Shown here: one piece after another, positions 7,467 to 15,646 of the stretch
How positions within the stretch are numbered: position 1 is the stretch's first letter
Layout: every line of letters starts with the position of its first letter
Assembly: GCF_000307165.1 (NCBI RefSeq)
Contig: NC_018704.1
Span: 930,001 to 994,000 of the forward strand
Reading direction: 5' to 3'
Source: Amphibacillus xylanus NBRC 15112
GTDB taxonomy: Bacteria; Bacillota; Bacilli; Bacillales; Amphibacillaceae
DNA length: 64,000 nucleotides
Notes under the pieces: model-generated
What the model was told of the DNA's origin: nothing
The model's input: the letters and a program-made list of their open reading frames with translations, nothing else
Database searches by the model: none
Position numbers and translations under genes: made by a program

Positions 7467-9578
7467 ATGAGAGAAAGATTTATCGGTAAAATTAAGCAAT
7501 TTTTTTCTTCTGAGCAACAAGAGGAAAAACAAGTCGCAATACCAAAGCAAAAAAGTAGTGAAACTATTAAAGCAAGAGTATCTTACCAATATCCGAAAAA
7601 TGACTCTTTCCGTTTTCCAATGCCAATAGATCAACCGACAGTAGGGGATATGGAACGTGAGACAATAAGGCGTGATCGTCGTTATCACGAACGCCAAATT
7701 GAAGCCCCAGTTCCATCTACGAAGCGACCATTTAAGCCATCTGTGGTTGCTTCACCAATTCATGGATTCCAATCATATGAACATGATAATGAAGATTTAC
7801 TAGATAAGCCAGCATTTTTACGACGTGACCGTGAATCTCGGATCAAGGACAGATTACAAAATGCAGAAGTTGATAATCAACAAGATAATCGTCAAAGTGA
7901 ACCTGCAGTTGATGTTGATCTAAATGAGTTAATAAGTGAAAAACGTAAGAGTCAGATAACGAGTGATATGCCGTTACTAAAAGAGAAAGTTCAGCATACT
8001 GAAACCGAACCAGACGATAAGTTGGAACATCAAGAACCAGTGATTTCAACTAAAGATACAAAACAAGAACAAACATCACGAATACAAGAAAAAATGAGGC
8101 CATACAATGTCATCATGACACCTAGTGATAAGCGCCGATTACGTGAAAAAAAGATTCAACAAGTTAGCACAGAAAAACGTGAATTACCAAGTTTACATCT
8201 GTTAAATGATCAGCCAACTGGTTTAAATCAAGATCAAGCATGGATTGATGATCAAGCAAAAAAACTAACAGAAACGTTGGCTGAATTTAATGTAAATGCA
8301 CAAGTAGTTAACGTGATGCAGGGACCTGCTGTCACTCGTTTTGAGATTAAACCTGAAATGGGCGTTAAGGTTAGTAAAATTCGTAATTTAAGTGATGATA
8401 TTAAGCTAAATATGGCGGCAAAGGATATTCGAATCGAAGCACCAATCCCAGGGAAAAACGCAGTAGGGATTGAAATACCAAATAAAGTGGCTTCACCAGT
8501 AAGCTTGCATGAGATTTTTGCTACTGATCAATTCAAAGAAGCTAAATCGCCGTTAACCATTGGATTAGGCTTAGATATTGCTGGGCGACCAGTGATAACG
8601 AATATTAACAAAATGCCGCATGGATTAATTGCAGGTGCAACAGGATCAGGAAAAAGTGTTTGTATTAACACGATCTTAACTTCCATCATTTTCAAAGCAA
8701 CACCAAGAGAAGTTCGATTGTTATTAATTGACCCGAAAATGGTTGAACTGGCATCGTATAATGATATCCCACATCTAGTATCACCTGTTATTACCGATGT
8801 GAAAGCTGCTACCCAAGCATTAAAGTGGGCAGTAGAAGAAATGGAAGAACGCTATCAGAAATTTGTTCAGACAGGTGCTCGTGATATCAATCGCTACAAT
8901 CAAAAGATGCTAGAGCAAAATAATCCTGAAGGAAAAATGCCTTATATCGTTATTGTAATTGATGAGTTAGCAGATTTAATGATGGTCGCACCACAGGATG
9001 TTGAAGATTCAATTAGCCGGATTGCTCAAAAGGCTAGAGCTTGTGGGATCCACTTAATCCTTGCTACACAACGTCCATCAGTCGATGTTATTACTGGCTT
9101 GATTAAAGCAAATATTCCAACACGAATCGCATTTAGTGTAGCATCTCAAATTGATTCAAGAACGATTATTGATCACGCTGGAGCAGAACGATTATTAGGA
9201 AAAGGCGACATGCTATTTGTTGAGAATGGTGCTAGACACCCATTAAGGGTTCAAGGTGCATATGTATCTGATGAGGAGATCGACAGAATTACCGCAGATG
9301 CGCGGAAAAGAGAACAAGTAAATTATTTATTCGAGCAAGAGGACTTATTAGAAAAAATTGAACAAGAAGAAAGCGAAGATGAACTCTACGAAGATGTCGT
9401 TGCATTCGTACTAGATCATAATAGTGCTTCTACATCACTATTACAGCGTCGTTTTAAAATTGGTTATAACCGTGCTGCAAGATTGATTGATACATTAGAG
9501 TATAATGGTATCATATCTGGTCAAAATGGTAGTAAACCTAGAACAGTTCTTATCTCAAAAGAAGACTACCATTCATGA
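7467..9578 (+). CDS. sftA: Soluble FtsK/SpoIIIE-type DNA translocase SftA
   Basis: 703 residues. The N-terminal 250 residues are charged and low complexity with no membrane segment, which distinguishes SftA from SpoIIIE/FtsK. The alpha/beta motor follows: Walker A GATGSGKSV (about residue 391), Walker B IVIVIDELADLMM (about residue 493) and QRPSVDVITG. A winged-helix gamma domain (about residues 640-703) should read chromosome polarity sequences. SftA clears DNA from the closing septum during vegetative division. B. subtilis SftA is about 950 residues, so the linker here is much shorter while the motor is complete. The ribosome binding site is weak (GGAAGAGTG). Confidence 0.9.
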   Translation: MRERFIGKIKQFFSSEQQEEKQVAIPKQKSSETIKARVSYQYPKNDSFRFPMPIDQPTVGDMERETIRRDRRYHERQIEAPVPSTKRPFKPSVVASPIHGFQSYEHDNEDLLDKPAFLRRDRESRIKDRLQNAEVDNQQDNRQSEPAVDVDLNELISEKRKSQITSDMPLLKEKVQHTETEPDDKLEHQEPVISTKDTKQEQTSRIQEKMRPYNVIMTPSDKRRLREKKIQQVSTEKRELPSLHLLNDQPTGLNQDQAWIDDQAKKLTETLAEFNVNAQVVNVMQGPAVTRFEIKPEMGVKVSKIRNLSDDIKLNMAAKDIRIEAPIPGKNAVGIEIPNKVASPVSLHEIFATDQFKEAKSPLTIGLGLDIAGRPVITNINKMPHGLIAGATGSGKSVCINTILTSIIFKATPREVRLLLIDPKMVELASYNDIPHLVSPVITDVKAATQALKWAVEEMEERYQKFVQTGARDINRYNQKMLEQNNPEGKMPYIVIVIDELADLMMVAPQDVEDSISRIAQKARACGIHLILATQRPSVDVITGLIKANIPTRIAFSVASQIDSRTIIDHAGAERLLGKGDMLFVENGARHPLRVQGAYVSDEEIDRITADARKREQVNYLFEQEDLLEKIEQEESEDELYEDVVAFVLDHNSASTSLLQRRFKIGYNRAARLIDTLEYNGIISGQNGSKPRTVLISKEDYHS

Positions 9579-9700
9579 TCACCAATTATTAATTTCTAGC
9601 AATTGCTCATTTGATTTAGTGCTTGAGTAATCTTATGTTTTCTTATATGATAAACAAAATGACAACAATCTTTAGGATAAGTTAACGAGGTGTTTTACCA

Positions 9701-10810
9701 ATGGAAAAAGAACTTACGAGAAAATTAAATGGCGAGATTGATCGACTAACGAACGAAACATTTAAATTTGATCAGCGCCTAAAAGAGGGTTGGTTTTCAG
9801 CTGTCTATTTCTTAAAAACTAAAGAAATAGCTGAGAAAACAAAGCCTAATAATGAAGTTGTTATGCAGTTTTTCCAAAAAGAGAATGCAGTATTGTGCGG
9901 TACAGATGAGGCTATCGCATTACTACATACATTTGCAGATAACCCAGAAAATCTTGAGATCCATTCATTAAAGGATGGAGATAAGATTTCTCCATTTGAA
10001 ACGGTACTAACAATAAAGGGACCTTATCAATCATTTGGTTATTTAGAAGGGGTTATCGATGGAATCCTAGCAAGACGTACATCCGTGGCAACAAATGTAT
10101 ATAATGTTGTAAAGGCGGGACGAACATCAGGTAAGCAGAAGCCGATTATATTTATGGGTGATCGTGATGATCACTACACGCAACAGGCTGGTGATGGTTA
10201 TGCTGCATTTATTGGTGGATCTACTGCTCAAGCCACACATGCTATGAATGAGTGGTGGGGTAAGACGGGAATGGGTACGATGCCACATGCATTGATTCAG
10301 TTATTTGAAGGAGATACCGTTGCTGCTGCCAAAGCATATCATGAGGTGTACCCTGAAGATGATTTAACCGTATTAATTGATTACAATAATGACGTCATAA
10401 CAGATGCTTTAAAAGTTGCTCGAGAATTTGGCGATACGTTAAAGTGTGTCCGTTTAGATACATCAAATAATATGGTTGACAAATATTTCTTAAGAAATGC
10501 ACATCTATTAGGTAAATTTGATCCACGTGGAGTTAATCCAGAATTAATCTTTGCATTAAGAAAAGCTTTAGATGATGAGGGTTATCATCATGTGAAGATT
10601 ATGGCAAGCGGTGGTTTTACAGAAGAGAAAATTCGTATGTTTGAAAAACGAAACGTACCAGTTGATTTATATGGGGTCGGTAGAAACTTATTAGATATAA
10701 ATATTGGTTTTACAGGCGATAACGTTATCTTAAACGGAAAGCCAGAGTCCAAAGCAGGACGTCAATATCAACCGAACCCAAGATTAGAAAAAGTAGAATA
10801 TAAAAAATAA
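9701..10810 (+). CDS. Nicotinate phosphoribosyltransferase, short form
   Basis: 369 residues. The barrel and substrate regions of the type II phosphoribosyltransferase family are visible: GVIDGILARRTSVATNVYNV, the phosphate-binding part AFIGGSTAQATHAMNEW, VRLDTSN and IMASGGFTEEKI. The enzyme joins nicotinate to PRPP to make nicotinate mononucleotide for NAD salvage in the cytosol. It is much shorter than the roughly 490-residue B. subtilis PncB and looks more like the compact archaeal/Thermoplasma-type form. It sits between sftA and murC with no obvious functional link. GAGGTG lies upstream of the ATG. Confidence 0.85.
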   Translation: MEKELTRKLNGEIDRLTNETFKFDQRLKEGWFSAVYFLKTKEIAEKTKPNNEVVMQFFQKENAVLCGTDEAIALLHTFADNPENLEIHSLKDGDKISPFETVLTIKGPYQSFGYLEGVIDGILARRTSVATNVYNVVKAGRTSGKQKPIIFMGDRDDHYTQQAGDGYAAFIGGSTAQATHAMNEWWGKTGMGTMPHALIQLFEGDTVAAAKAYHEVYPEDDLTVLIDYNNDVITDALKVAREFGDTLKCVRLDTSNNMVDKYFLRNAHLLGKFDPRGVNPELIFALRKALDDEGYHHVKIMASGGFTEEKIRMFEKRNVPVDLYGVGRNLLDINIGFTGDNVILNGKPESKAGRQYQPNPRLEKVEYKK

Positions 10811-10823
10811 ATGCTGTTCAAAC

Positions 10824-10851
10824 TGTGAACGAATTAATTTTATGATATAAT
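10824..10851 (+). promoter_or_regulatory. Candidate SigA promoter for murC
   Basis: TGTGAA, a 16-base spacer and a perfect TATAAT lie about 63 bases upstream of the murC ATG. The minus 35 box is imperfect, so this is a candidate only. Confidence 0.45.
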
Positions 10852-10913
10852 AATTTATTGGTTAATCATTGTTATTTACTTTGAATGTAGAAAAACCTTG
10901 GAGGTACACGTTT

Positions 10914-12212
10914 ATGACTACTTACCATTTTATAGGCATTAAAGGAACAGGTATGAGTGCACTTGCTCATATCTTATATGACGCTGGTAAAAGTGTTCAA
11001 GGTTCAGATGTCAACAAAACATTTTTCACAGATGCAGCATTAAAAGAAAAAAATATACCTATTTTTCCATTTGCTAAAGATAATATTAAAGAAGGATTTA
11101 CGATAATTGCAGGTAACGCATTTTCTGATGAACATGAAGAAATTGTAGAGGCTAAGAGGCTAGGTTTACCGATTTATCGTTATCATGACTTTCTAGGTGA
11201 ATGGCTAAAGAATTATAAAAGTGTAGCCGTAACAGGCTCACACGGCAAAACATCGACAACAGGCTTATTAGCGCATGTTTTAAGTCAAACACATCCAATA
11301 TCTTATTTAATTGGTGATGGAACAGGATTAGGGCATCAAGATAGTGATTATTTTGTATTTGAAGCATGTGAATATAAGCGACATTTTTTAGCCTACGAAC
11401 CAGACTATTTGATTATGACAAACATTGACTTTGATCATCCAGACTATTTTTCAAGTATTGATGATGTCTTTTCAGCGTTTCAAGAAATGGCACATCAGGC
11501 GAAACAAGGCATTATTGCTTATGGTGACGATGATCATCTACAAAAAATTCAGGCAAAAGTTCCAGTGGTTTATTACGGATTTAGCGATACAAATGATTTT
11601 CAAGCAAAAAATGTGGTTGAAGTCGAGGGAGGAACACAATTTGATGTATATGTAAGACATCATTTTTATGAAACCTTCACAATACCGATGTATGGAAATC
11701 ATAATGTATTGAATGCTCTTGCTGTCATTGCTTTATGTCACTATGAGGGTATGAACGCAGAAGATATGAAGCATTTAGCTACTTTCTCAGGAGTAAAGCG
11801 CCGTTTTTCAGAATATAAGTTGAATGATCAAATCATTATTGATGATTATGCACACCATCCTAAAGAGATTGAAGCAACGATTGAGTCAGTCCGTAAGAAA
11901 TACCCAGGCTTGAAAGTAACAGCAATTTTTCAGCCCCATACTTATACTCGGACGAAGATATTCTTAAACGAGTTTGCACAAGCTTTATCGCTTGCTGATG
12001 AAGTATTTTTATGTGATATTTTTGGCTCAGCACGTGAAGCCGATAAGAAACTATCCATTGAAGATTTGCAAGTTTTAATACCCGAAAGTAAGTTACTTAC
12101 AATTGATACTACCGATCAGTTAAAATTAAATGAAAATGGTGTATTAGTATTTATGGGTGCGGGAGATATTCAAAAATTCCAAAAAGCATATAAAGAGTTA
12201 GTGACAGAATAG
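10914..12212 (+). CDS. murC: UDP-N-acetylmuramate-L-alanine ligase MurC
   Basis: 432 residues. The N-terminal nucleotide-binding segment [14 protein letters not shown], the Mur ligase ATP loop [14 protein letters not shown] (about residue 105) and the late motifs [10 protein letters not shown] and [10 protein letters not shown] identify MurC. It adds L-Ala to UDP-MurNAc in the cytosol, the first step of peptidoglycan stem peptide synthesis. The start is ATG 10914 with GGAGGT at 10900-10905. The frame remains open to 10869, but that extension lies upstream of the ribosome binding site. A strong terminator follows. Confidence 0.95.
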   Translation: MTTYHFIGIKGTGMSALAHILYDAGKSVQGSDVNKTFFTDAALKEKNIPIFPFAKDNIKEGFTIIAGNAFSDEHEEIVEAKRLGLPIYRYHDFLGEWLKNYKSVAVTGSHGKTSTTGLLAHVLSQTHPISYLIGDGTGLGHQDSDYFVFEACEYKRHFLAYEPDYLIMTNIDFDHPDYFSSIDDVFSAFQEMAHQAKQGIIAYGDDDHLQKIQAKVPVVYYGFSDTNDFQAKNVVEVEGGTQFDVYVRHHFYETFTIPMYGNHNVLNALAVIALCHYEGMNAEDMKHLATFSGVKRRFSEYKLNDQIIIDDYAHHPKEIEATIESVRKKYPGLKVTAIFQPHTYTRTKIFLNEFAQALSLADEVFLCDIFGSAREADKKLSIEDLQVLIPESKLLTIDTTDQLKLNENGVLVFMGAGDIQKFQKAYKELVTE

Positions 12213-12222
12213 TCAATTAAAC

Positions 12223-12270
12223 AACCGCTCAAAAATACATCTATGTTTGTAGTGTTTTTGAGCGGTTTTT
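12223..12270 (+). terminator. Terminator after murC
   Basis: A 13-bp stem AACCGCTCAAAAA pairs with TTTTTGAGCGGTT, followed by further T residues. Confidence 0.9.
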
Positions 12271-12318
12271 ATCCATGTATAAATTAGTTAGTTAAGGATC
12301 ATTTTATAAGAAGAGCAT

Positions 12319-12343
12319 GTTTATTAGTTGTTAAATAGGGTAA
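12319..12343 (+). promoter_or_regulatory. SigB-type promoter before ytxG
   Basis: GTTTAT, a 13-base spacer and GGGTAA closely match the general-stress sigma-B consensus (GTTTAA, 12-14 bases, GGGTAT). B. subtilis ytxGHJ is known as a SigB-controlled operon, so the position agrees with family knowledge. The start point would leave a leader of about 40 bases. Confidence 0.7.
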
Positions 12344-12389
12344 ATAACACTAAGTTAATAATACATACATATATAAAGGAGACGATTTA

Positions 12390-12812
12390 ATGGAAAACCT
12401 TCTATACATCTCAGCAATTATTTTTGCACTAGCATTTGTTGCTTTAGTTGTATACTTAATCAAAGTATTAAAAGAAACTGAACGGACTATGAGTAGTGTT
12501 GCCAATACACTTGAAGGTCTAGAAAAACAGATGGTTGGCATCACAACAGAAACTACTATATTATTAAACCGAACGAATGCTTTAGCTGAAGATATTAGTG
12601 ATAAATCACAACGTTTAAATGGATTAGTTGATAGTGTGACGGGATTAGGTACAACAATTACAGGATTTAATCAGTCACTACAACAATTCTCAAAATCCGT
12701 TACAGGTATCGCATTAGATAATACTGAAGAAACAGCCCAACTAGTAAAATGGGGCACAGTCATCATGGAGTTAATCAATAAAAGAAAAAGTAAAAAGAAT
12801 AACTCAATCTAA
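12390..12812 (+). CDS. ytxG: DUF948 membrane protein YtxG
   Basis: 140 residues. One N-terminal membrane helix (about residues 4-26, ISAIIFALAFVALVVYLI) is followed by a long amphipathic alpha-helical cytoplasmic part with repeated T/N and hydrophobic positions, as in DUF948 proteins. The B. subtilis homologue belongs to a general-stress operon; its biochemical role is unknown. AAAGGAGACG precedes the ATG. It is followed 34 bases later by ytxH and shares the candidate SigB promoter. Confidence 0.85.
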   Translation: MENLLYISAIIFALAFVALVVYLIKVLKETERTMSSVANTLEGLEKQMVGITTETTILLNRTNALAEDISDKSQRLNGLVDSVTGLGTTITGFNQSLQQFSKSVTGIALDNTEETAQLVKWGTVIMELINKRKSKKNNSI

Positions 12813-12846
12813 TAAATCATAAATATCAATGAGGAGGAATGATCAA

Positions 12847-13332
12847 ATGACAAACAACAGTAATAAAAACGATAATATTAATGCAAAAGACTTTTTAATT
12901 GGATCTTTAGTCGGAACGTTAGTAGGTGCTTCCTTAGCGCTTTTATTCGCACCTAAATCGGGTAAAGAACTTCGACAAGATATCAATAAAGGTGCTCATG
13001 AATTAAAAGATAAAGCGCATGAATTAAAAAACGTAGCTTATGAAAAAACAGACGAACTAAAAAGTTACGCTAAAGAACAAACAGCTCACCTACAAGAAGT
13101 AGTTAGCGAGAAAACACAAGGCTTACAAGATAAATATCAAGAAGCTAAAAAGATCGTGAAAAATAAGGCTGAGGATCTACAAGAAAAACTAGAATTCAAA
13201 AAAGCTGAAGCTAAAGACAAAGTAGAAGATGCAAAAGATAAAGTGAGTGACAAAGCTGAAGCGGTAGTTGAAGCATCTGAAAAGGTTAAAGAAGCTGTTG
13301 AAGAAGCGATAGAAGACGTAAAAGAAAAATAA
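12847..13332 (+). CDS. ytxH: YtxH-like general stress protein
   Basis: 161 residues. The conserved membrane segment AKDFLIGSLVGTLVGASLAL and following LLFAPKSGKELR (about residues 13-47) are hallmarks of YtxH. The rest is a highly charged helix built from Lys/Glu-rich heptad or 11-residue units (HELKDKAHELKN, EDAKDKVSDKAE), resembling LEA-like stress proteins. The start is ATG 12847, preceded by GAGGAGGA; an in-frame ATG at 12829 overlaps that site. No ytxJ gene follows, unlike B. subtilis. Instead the stop is directly followed by a dispersed element whose end supplies the terminator. Confidence 0.88.
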   Translation: MTNNSNKNDNINAKDFLIGSLVGTLVGASLALLFAPKSGKELRQDINKGAHELKDKAHELKNVAYEKTDELKSYAKEQTAHLQEVVSEKTQGLQDKYQEAKKIVKNKAEDLQEKLEFKKAEAKDKVEDAKDKVSDKAEAVVEASEKVKEAVEEAIEDVKEK

Positions 13333-13661
13333 AGTTCTATAATTTTTGGTGTTGGTGAGTTCTTTTTTCGAATTCGCTGGCACCTTTTTTGTGTTTCCAT
13401 AGTAAAAGGCCCATAGATTCCTTTAGAATTAAGTTGACGAAAAACAGCAGGTGAAATACACTCGCTTTCCGCGGGCACGGCTTTTAGCTAACTAAGGCAA
13501 GCAAAGATCGCTTGCCTTAGTGGATCTTCAGCTCGTGCAGTTCCCGCAGGAGTCTCGTGTATTTCACCTTTGATGAACAAGTTGTATCTTAATTAAACTT
13601 AATATAAATTTATTCCCGACTAAATATAAAACCTACCAACACTATTTGACATTGAACAAAA
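13333..13661. repeat. Dispersed non-coding element, copy A
   Basis: Three parts can be seen. A terminator-bearing left end (13337-13445) is nearly identical to the reverse complement of 22377-22485. The middle (13449-13569) is a 121-bp imperfect palindrome bounded by AGGTGAAATACAC and its inverse. The right tail (13570-13656) is shared with copies B and C, including AAAACCTACCAACACTAT. The ends GTGTTGGTGAGTT and the inverse of AACCTACCAACAC resemble short terminal inverted repeats. No protein is supported. It lies between convergent ytxH and the FtsA-like gene, which is now separated by an IS. Confidence 0.85.
13346..13392 (+). terminator. Terminator for ytxH supplied by element copy A
   Basis: GGTGTTGGTG can pair with CGCTGGCACC (several G-U pairs) across a T-rich loop, followed by six T residues. 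The same structure follows the PBP gene in copy B. Confidence 0.65.
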
Positions 13662-15349
13662 AATAATAAAAAAGAGGCTGGGACATAACCAGTCTTAGAT
13701 GAGAAAAATTGCGGAATCAACATTGAATTGTTGTTTCCGCAATTTCTATTTTGTTTTGGATTGTTAGGATTATTTTCATTTTGGATTTTGGCGGTATACT
13801 TTCTTAAGTTTACCGCCATTAAGGCAAATGCTAATTCATTTTCTACTTTCGATTTTCCTCTAACGGAAAATCGAGTGAACGACAAATTAGCCTTCAAGAA
13901 TCCAAAAACTGGTTCAACATCTATTTTGCGTTTTTTATAAATGTCTCCAGTTTCTTCTTCCGAAAGCTTAGTTCTTATATATTCTTTTTGCTCTTCCCAC
14001 TTTTTATTAATAAACAACCTTCGATTGTTCCCCTCTTTTGCTTTTGTGCAATGAGAGCGTAATGGACAATCATTACAATTTTCAGATTGATATACCCTAA
14101 ATTCCCTTGTAAATCCATAACGATCTGTACGATTAAAAAAGTACTGGAAAGTTAATTTTTGTCCGTTCGGACAAACGTAATAGTCATGCTCTCCATTGTA
14201 CTCCCAATTGTCCGTCTTAAATGGATCATTCTTATATTTTCTTTTCTGCTCTTTCCTATAACTGTTATATGTAATAAGAGGTGTCCGGTTGCGATTCTCT
14301 AAAACATCATGATAATTTTGTTCACTACCATATCCAGCATCAGCGACGATATAGTCAGGTAAATCAAAAAAGTGCTTTTCAATTTTATCTAAAAAAGGAA
14401 TGAATGTACGTGTATCCGTTGGATTTGGAAAAACATCGTAAGCAAGCGTGTATTGACCTTCTGTTGCGATTTGAACATTGTATCCAGGCTTCAATTGTCC
14501 ATTCCTCATATAGTCATCTTTCATACGCATAAAAGTAGCATCATGATCGGTTTTAGAATAACTGTTTCTTTCTCCAAATATATCCATATCTTGTGCGTAT
14601 TTCTTCTTTCGATCAATAAAGTCCTTTATTCGTTTCAATGCTTGCTTAGGAAACTTTCTCTCTGAACGAATTTTTTTACGTTCACTTCCAAGTTCACATT
14701 CCTCAATTTTCTTATTATAATCGTTCACCGTTTCTTCTAATCTTTCAGCTATTTCTTCAAGTTCAGTAATGGAAAGTTCGTCAGGACTTTCACGTTTAAT
14801 TTCCGGGATAATTTCTTTTTCAAGTAGCTCATCATATATTTTATTTGAGTTTTCGATTAACTTCTCACTATAATTTTTAACTGCTTTTTTCCATACAAAA
14901 GTAAATTTATTTGCATTAGCTTCAATTTTTGTTCCATCAATAAATATTGCATCATGATCGATGATTTTTTCTTCAACCAATTGACAGCGAAATTGGATGA
15001 ATAATTGTCGTAATAATTCTTGTACATCTGGATCGACTCGGAAACGATTGATTGTGCGATAACTTGGTTCATAACCTTGTGCAAGCCACATCATACGAAT
15101 ACTGTCTTTGAGGAGAGCTTCGATTTTCCTGCCGGAAAATACTGATTGAGAGTAAGCACATAATGTTATTTTTAACATCATTCGTGGATGATATGAAGGA
15201 CGACCTGTTTTTCGAAGAAAATTTTCAAAAGCTTCTTCAGGAATACTCTCTACTAAATCATTAATGACAAAAGCAATATCATTTTCCTGAAGTTTCACTT
15301 CCAAATCTATAGGCAAAACCAATTGATTCATGTTATAATTTTGATACAT
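13610..15349 (-). CDS. IS1182-family DDE transposase
   Basis: 579 residues from ATG 15349, which has GGAGGTG at 15356-15362; an in-frame GTG at 15358 overlaps that site. The N-terminal DUF772-like part has PSYHPRMMLKITLCAYSQSVFSGRKIE and MMWLAQGYEPSYRTINRFR. The catalytic core has IFIDGTKIEANANKFTFVWKK, VADAGYGSEQNY and, late, KRKIDVEPVFGFLKANLSFTRF with the final Glu. A Cys-rich CPNGQ / CNDCPLRSHC segment is typical. No in-frame stop occurs within the IS. The frame runs through the left inverted repeat and ends about 20 codons out, inside dispersed element A. It appears otherwise intact. Confidence 0.88.
   Translation of the reverse strand: MYQNYNMNQLVLPIDLEVKLQENDIAFVINDLVESIPEEAFENFLRKTGRPSYHPRMMLKITLCAYSQSVFSGRKIEALLKDSIRMMWLAQGYEPSYRTINRFRVDPDVQELLRQLFIQFRCQLVEEKIIDHDAIFIDGTKIEANANKFTFVWKKAVKNYSEKLIENSNKIYDELLEKEIIPEIKRESPDELSITELEEIAERLEETVNDYNKKIEECELGSERKKIRSERKFPKQALKRIKDFIDRKKKYAQDMDIFGERNSYSKTDHDATFMRMKDDYMRNGQLKPGYNVQIATEGQYTLAYDVFPNPTDTRTFIPFLDKIEKHFFDLPDYIVADAGYGSEQNYHDVLENRNRTPLITYNSYRKEQKRKYKNDPFKTDNWEYNGEHDYYVCPNGQKLTFQYFFNRTDRYGFTREFRVYQSENCNDCPLRSHCTKAKEGNNRRLFINKKWEEQKEYIRTKLSEEETGDIYKKRKIDVEPVFGFLKANLSFTRFSVRGKSKVENELAFALMAVNLRKYTAKIQNENNPNNPKQNRNCGNNNSMLIPQFFSSKTGYVPASFLLFFVQCQIVLVGFIFSRE
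13706..13745 (-). terminator. Hairpin with T-run inside the 3' part of the transposase frame
   Basis: AAATTGCGGAA pairs with TTCCGCAATTT, extended inward by AACA/TGTT. On the minus strand it is followed by a short T-run, so it looks like a terminator. It lies before the transposase stop codon. Confidence 0.6.
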
Positions 15350-15426
15350 AAAGGGCACCTCCGGTAGTTATTGTGTGGTACTTTAATTTTACCAAAAGGT
15401 GCTCTTTTTGTTGAATAAAATTATGT

Positions 15427-15566
15427 ATATTGACTGGAACGAAAGACATTTGACTCCAGCGGGAAAAGAACGTGTCCGAAGATCACTGTATCGACTCTGG
15501 AGGAGTCGATACAGAAGCTGAGGCCGTTCCCGCGGAAAGCAAATGTCTGAAGTGGAGGTCAATATT
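15427..15566. repeat. Large palindrome inside the IS, related to the dispersed elements
   Basis: The outer arms are ATATTGAC / GGTCAATAT and AGACATTTG / CAAATGTCT. The inner hairpin is CTGTATCGACT / AGTCGATACAG. Between these, GACTCC-GCGGGAA and GAAGATC on one side and GCTGA-GCCGT-CCCGCGGAAAG on the other match the arms of the palindromes at 13449-13569 and 30933-31052. It lies upstream of the transposase start. Confidence 0.8.
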
Positions 15567-15574
15567 TTTCATAA

Positions 15575-15615
15575 AACAACGGTGTACAGTCTTATACTGA
15601 ACACCGTTGTTATTT
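15575..15615 (-). terminator. Hairpin near the right end of the IS
   Basis: AACAACGGTGT pairs with ACACCGTTGTT over a 15-base loop. On the minus strand it is followed by TTTTAT, so it could stop transcription from the FtsA-like gene before it reaches the transposase. Confidence 0.6.
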
Positions 15616-15646
15616 TACTGGGTTTTGTCCCAGCCCCTTTTTTTTG

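Larger units (their letters stand above)
13666..15646 (-). mobile_element. IS1182-type insertion sequence
   Basis: The ends carry inverted repeats: GAGGCTGGGACATAACCAGT at 13674-13693 and the inverse of ACTGGGTTTTGTCCCAGCCCC at 15617-15637, each flanked outward by A/T runs that extend the match. The transposase is on the minus strand. The IS also carries a hairpin near each end (13706-13745, 15575-15611) and a large palindrome upstream of the transposase (15427-15566). No target-site duplication can be fixed because both flanks are A/T runs. The right end lies directly against the stop codon of the FtsA-like gene, so that gene is left intact. Confidence 0.85.

Noticed and set aside
13137-13478. 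Minus-strand ORF of 113 codons overlapping ytxH
   Set aside because: It is the antisense of the repetitive ytxH coding sequence, runs into the dispersed element, and has a Ser/Ala low-complexity composition without a ribosome binding site.
13728-13940. Plus-strand ORF of 70 codons at the IS left end
   Set aside because: It is antisense to the 3' part of the transposase and has no ribosome binding site.
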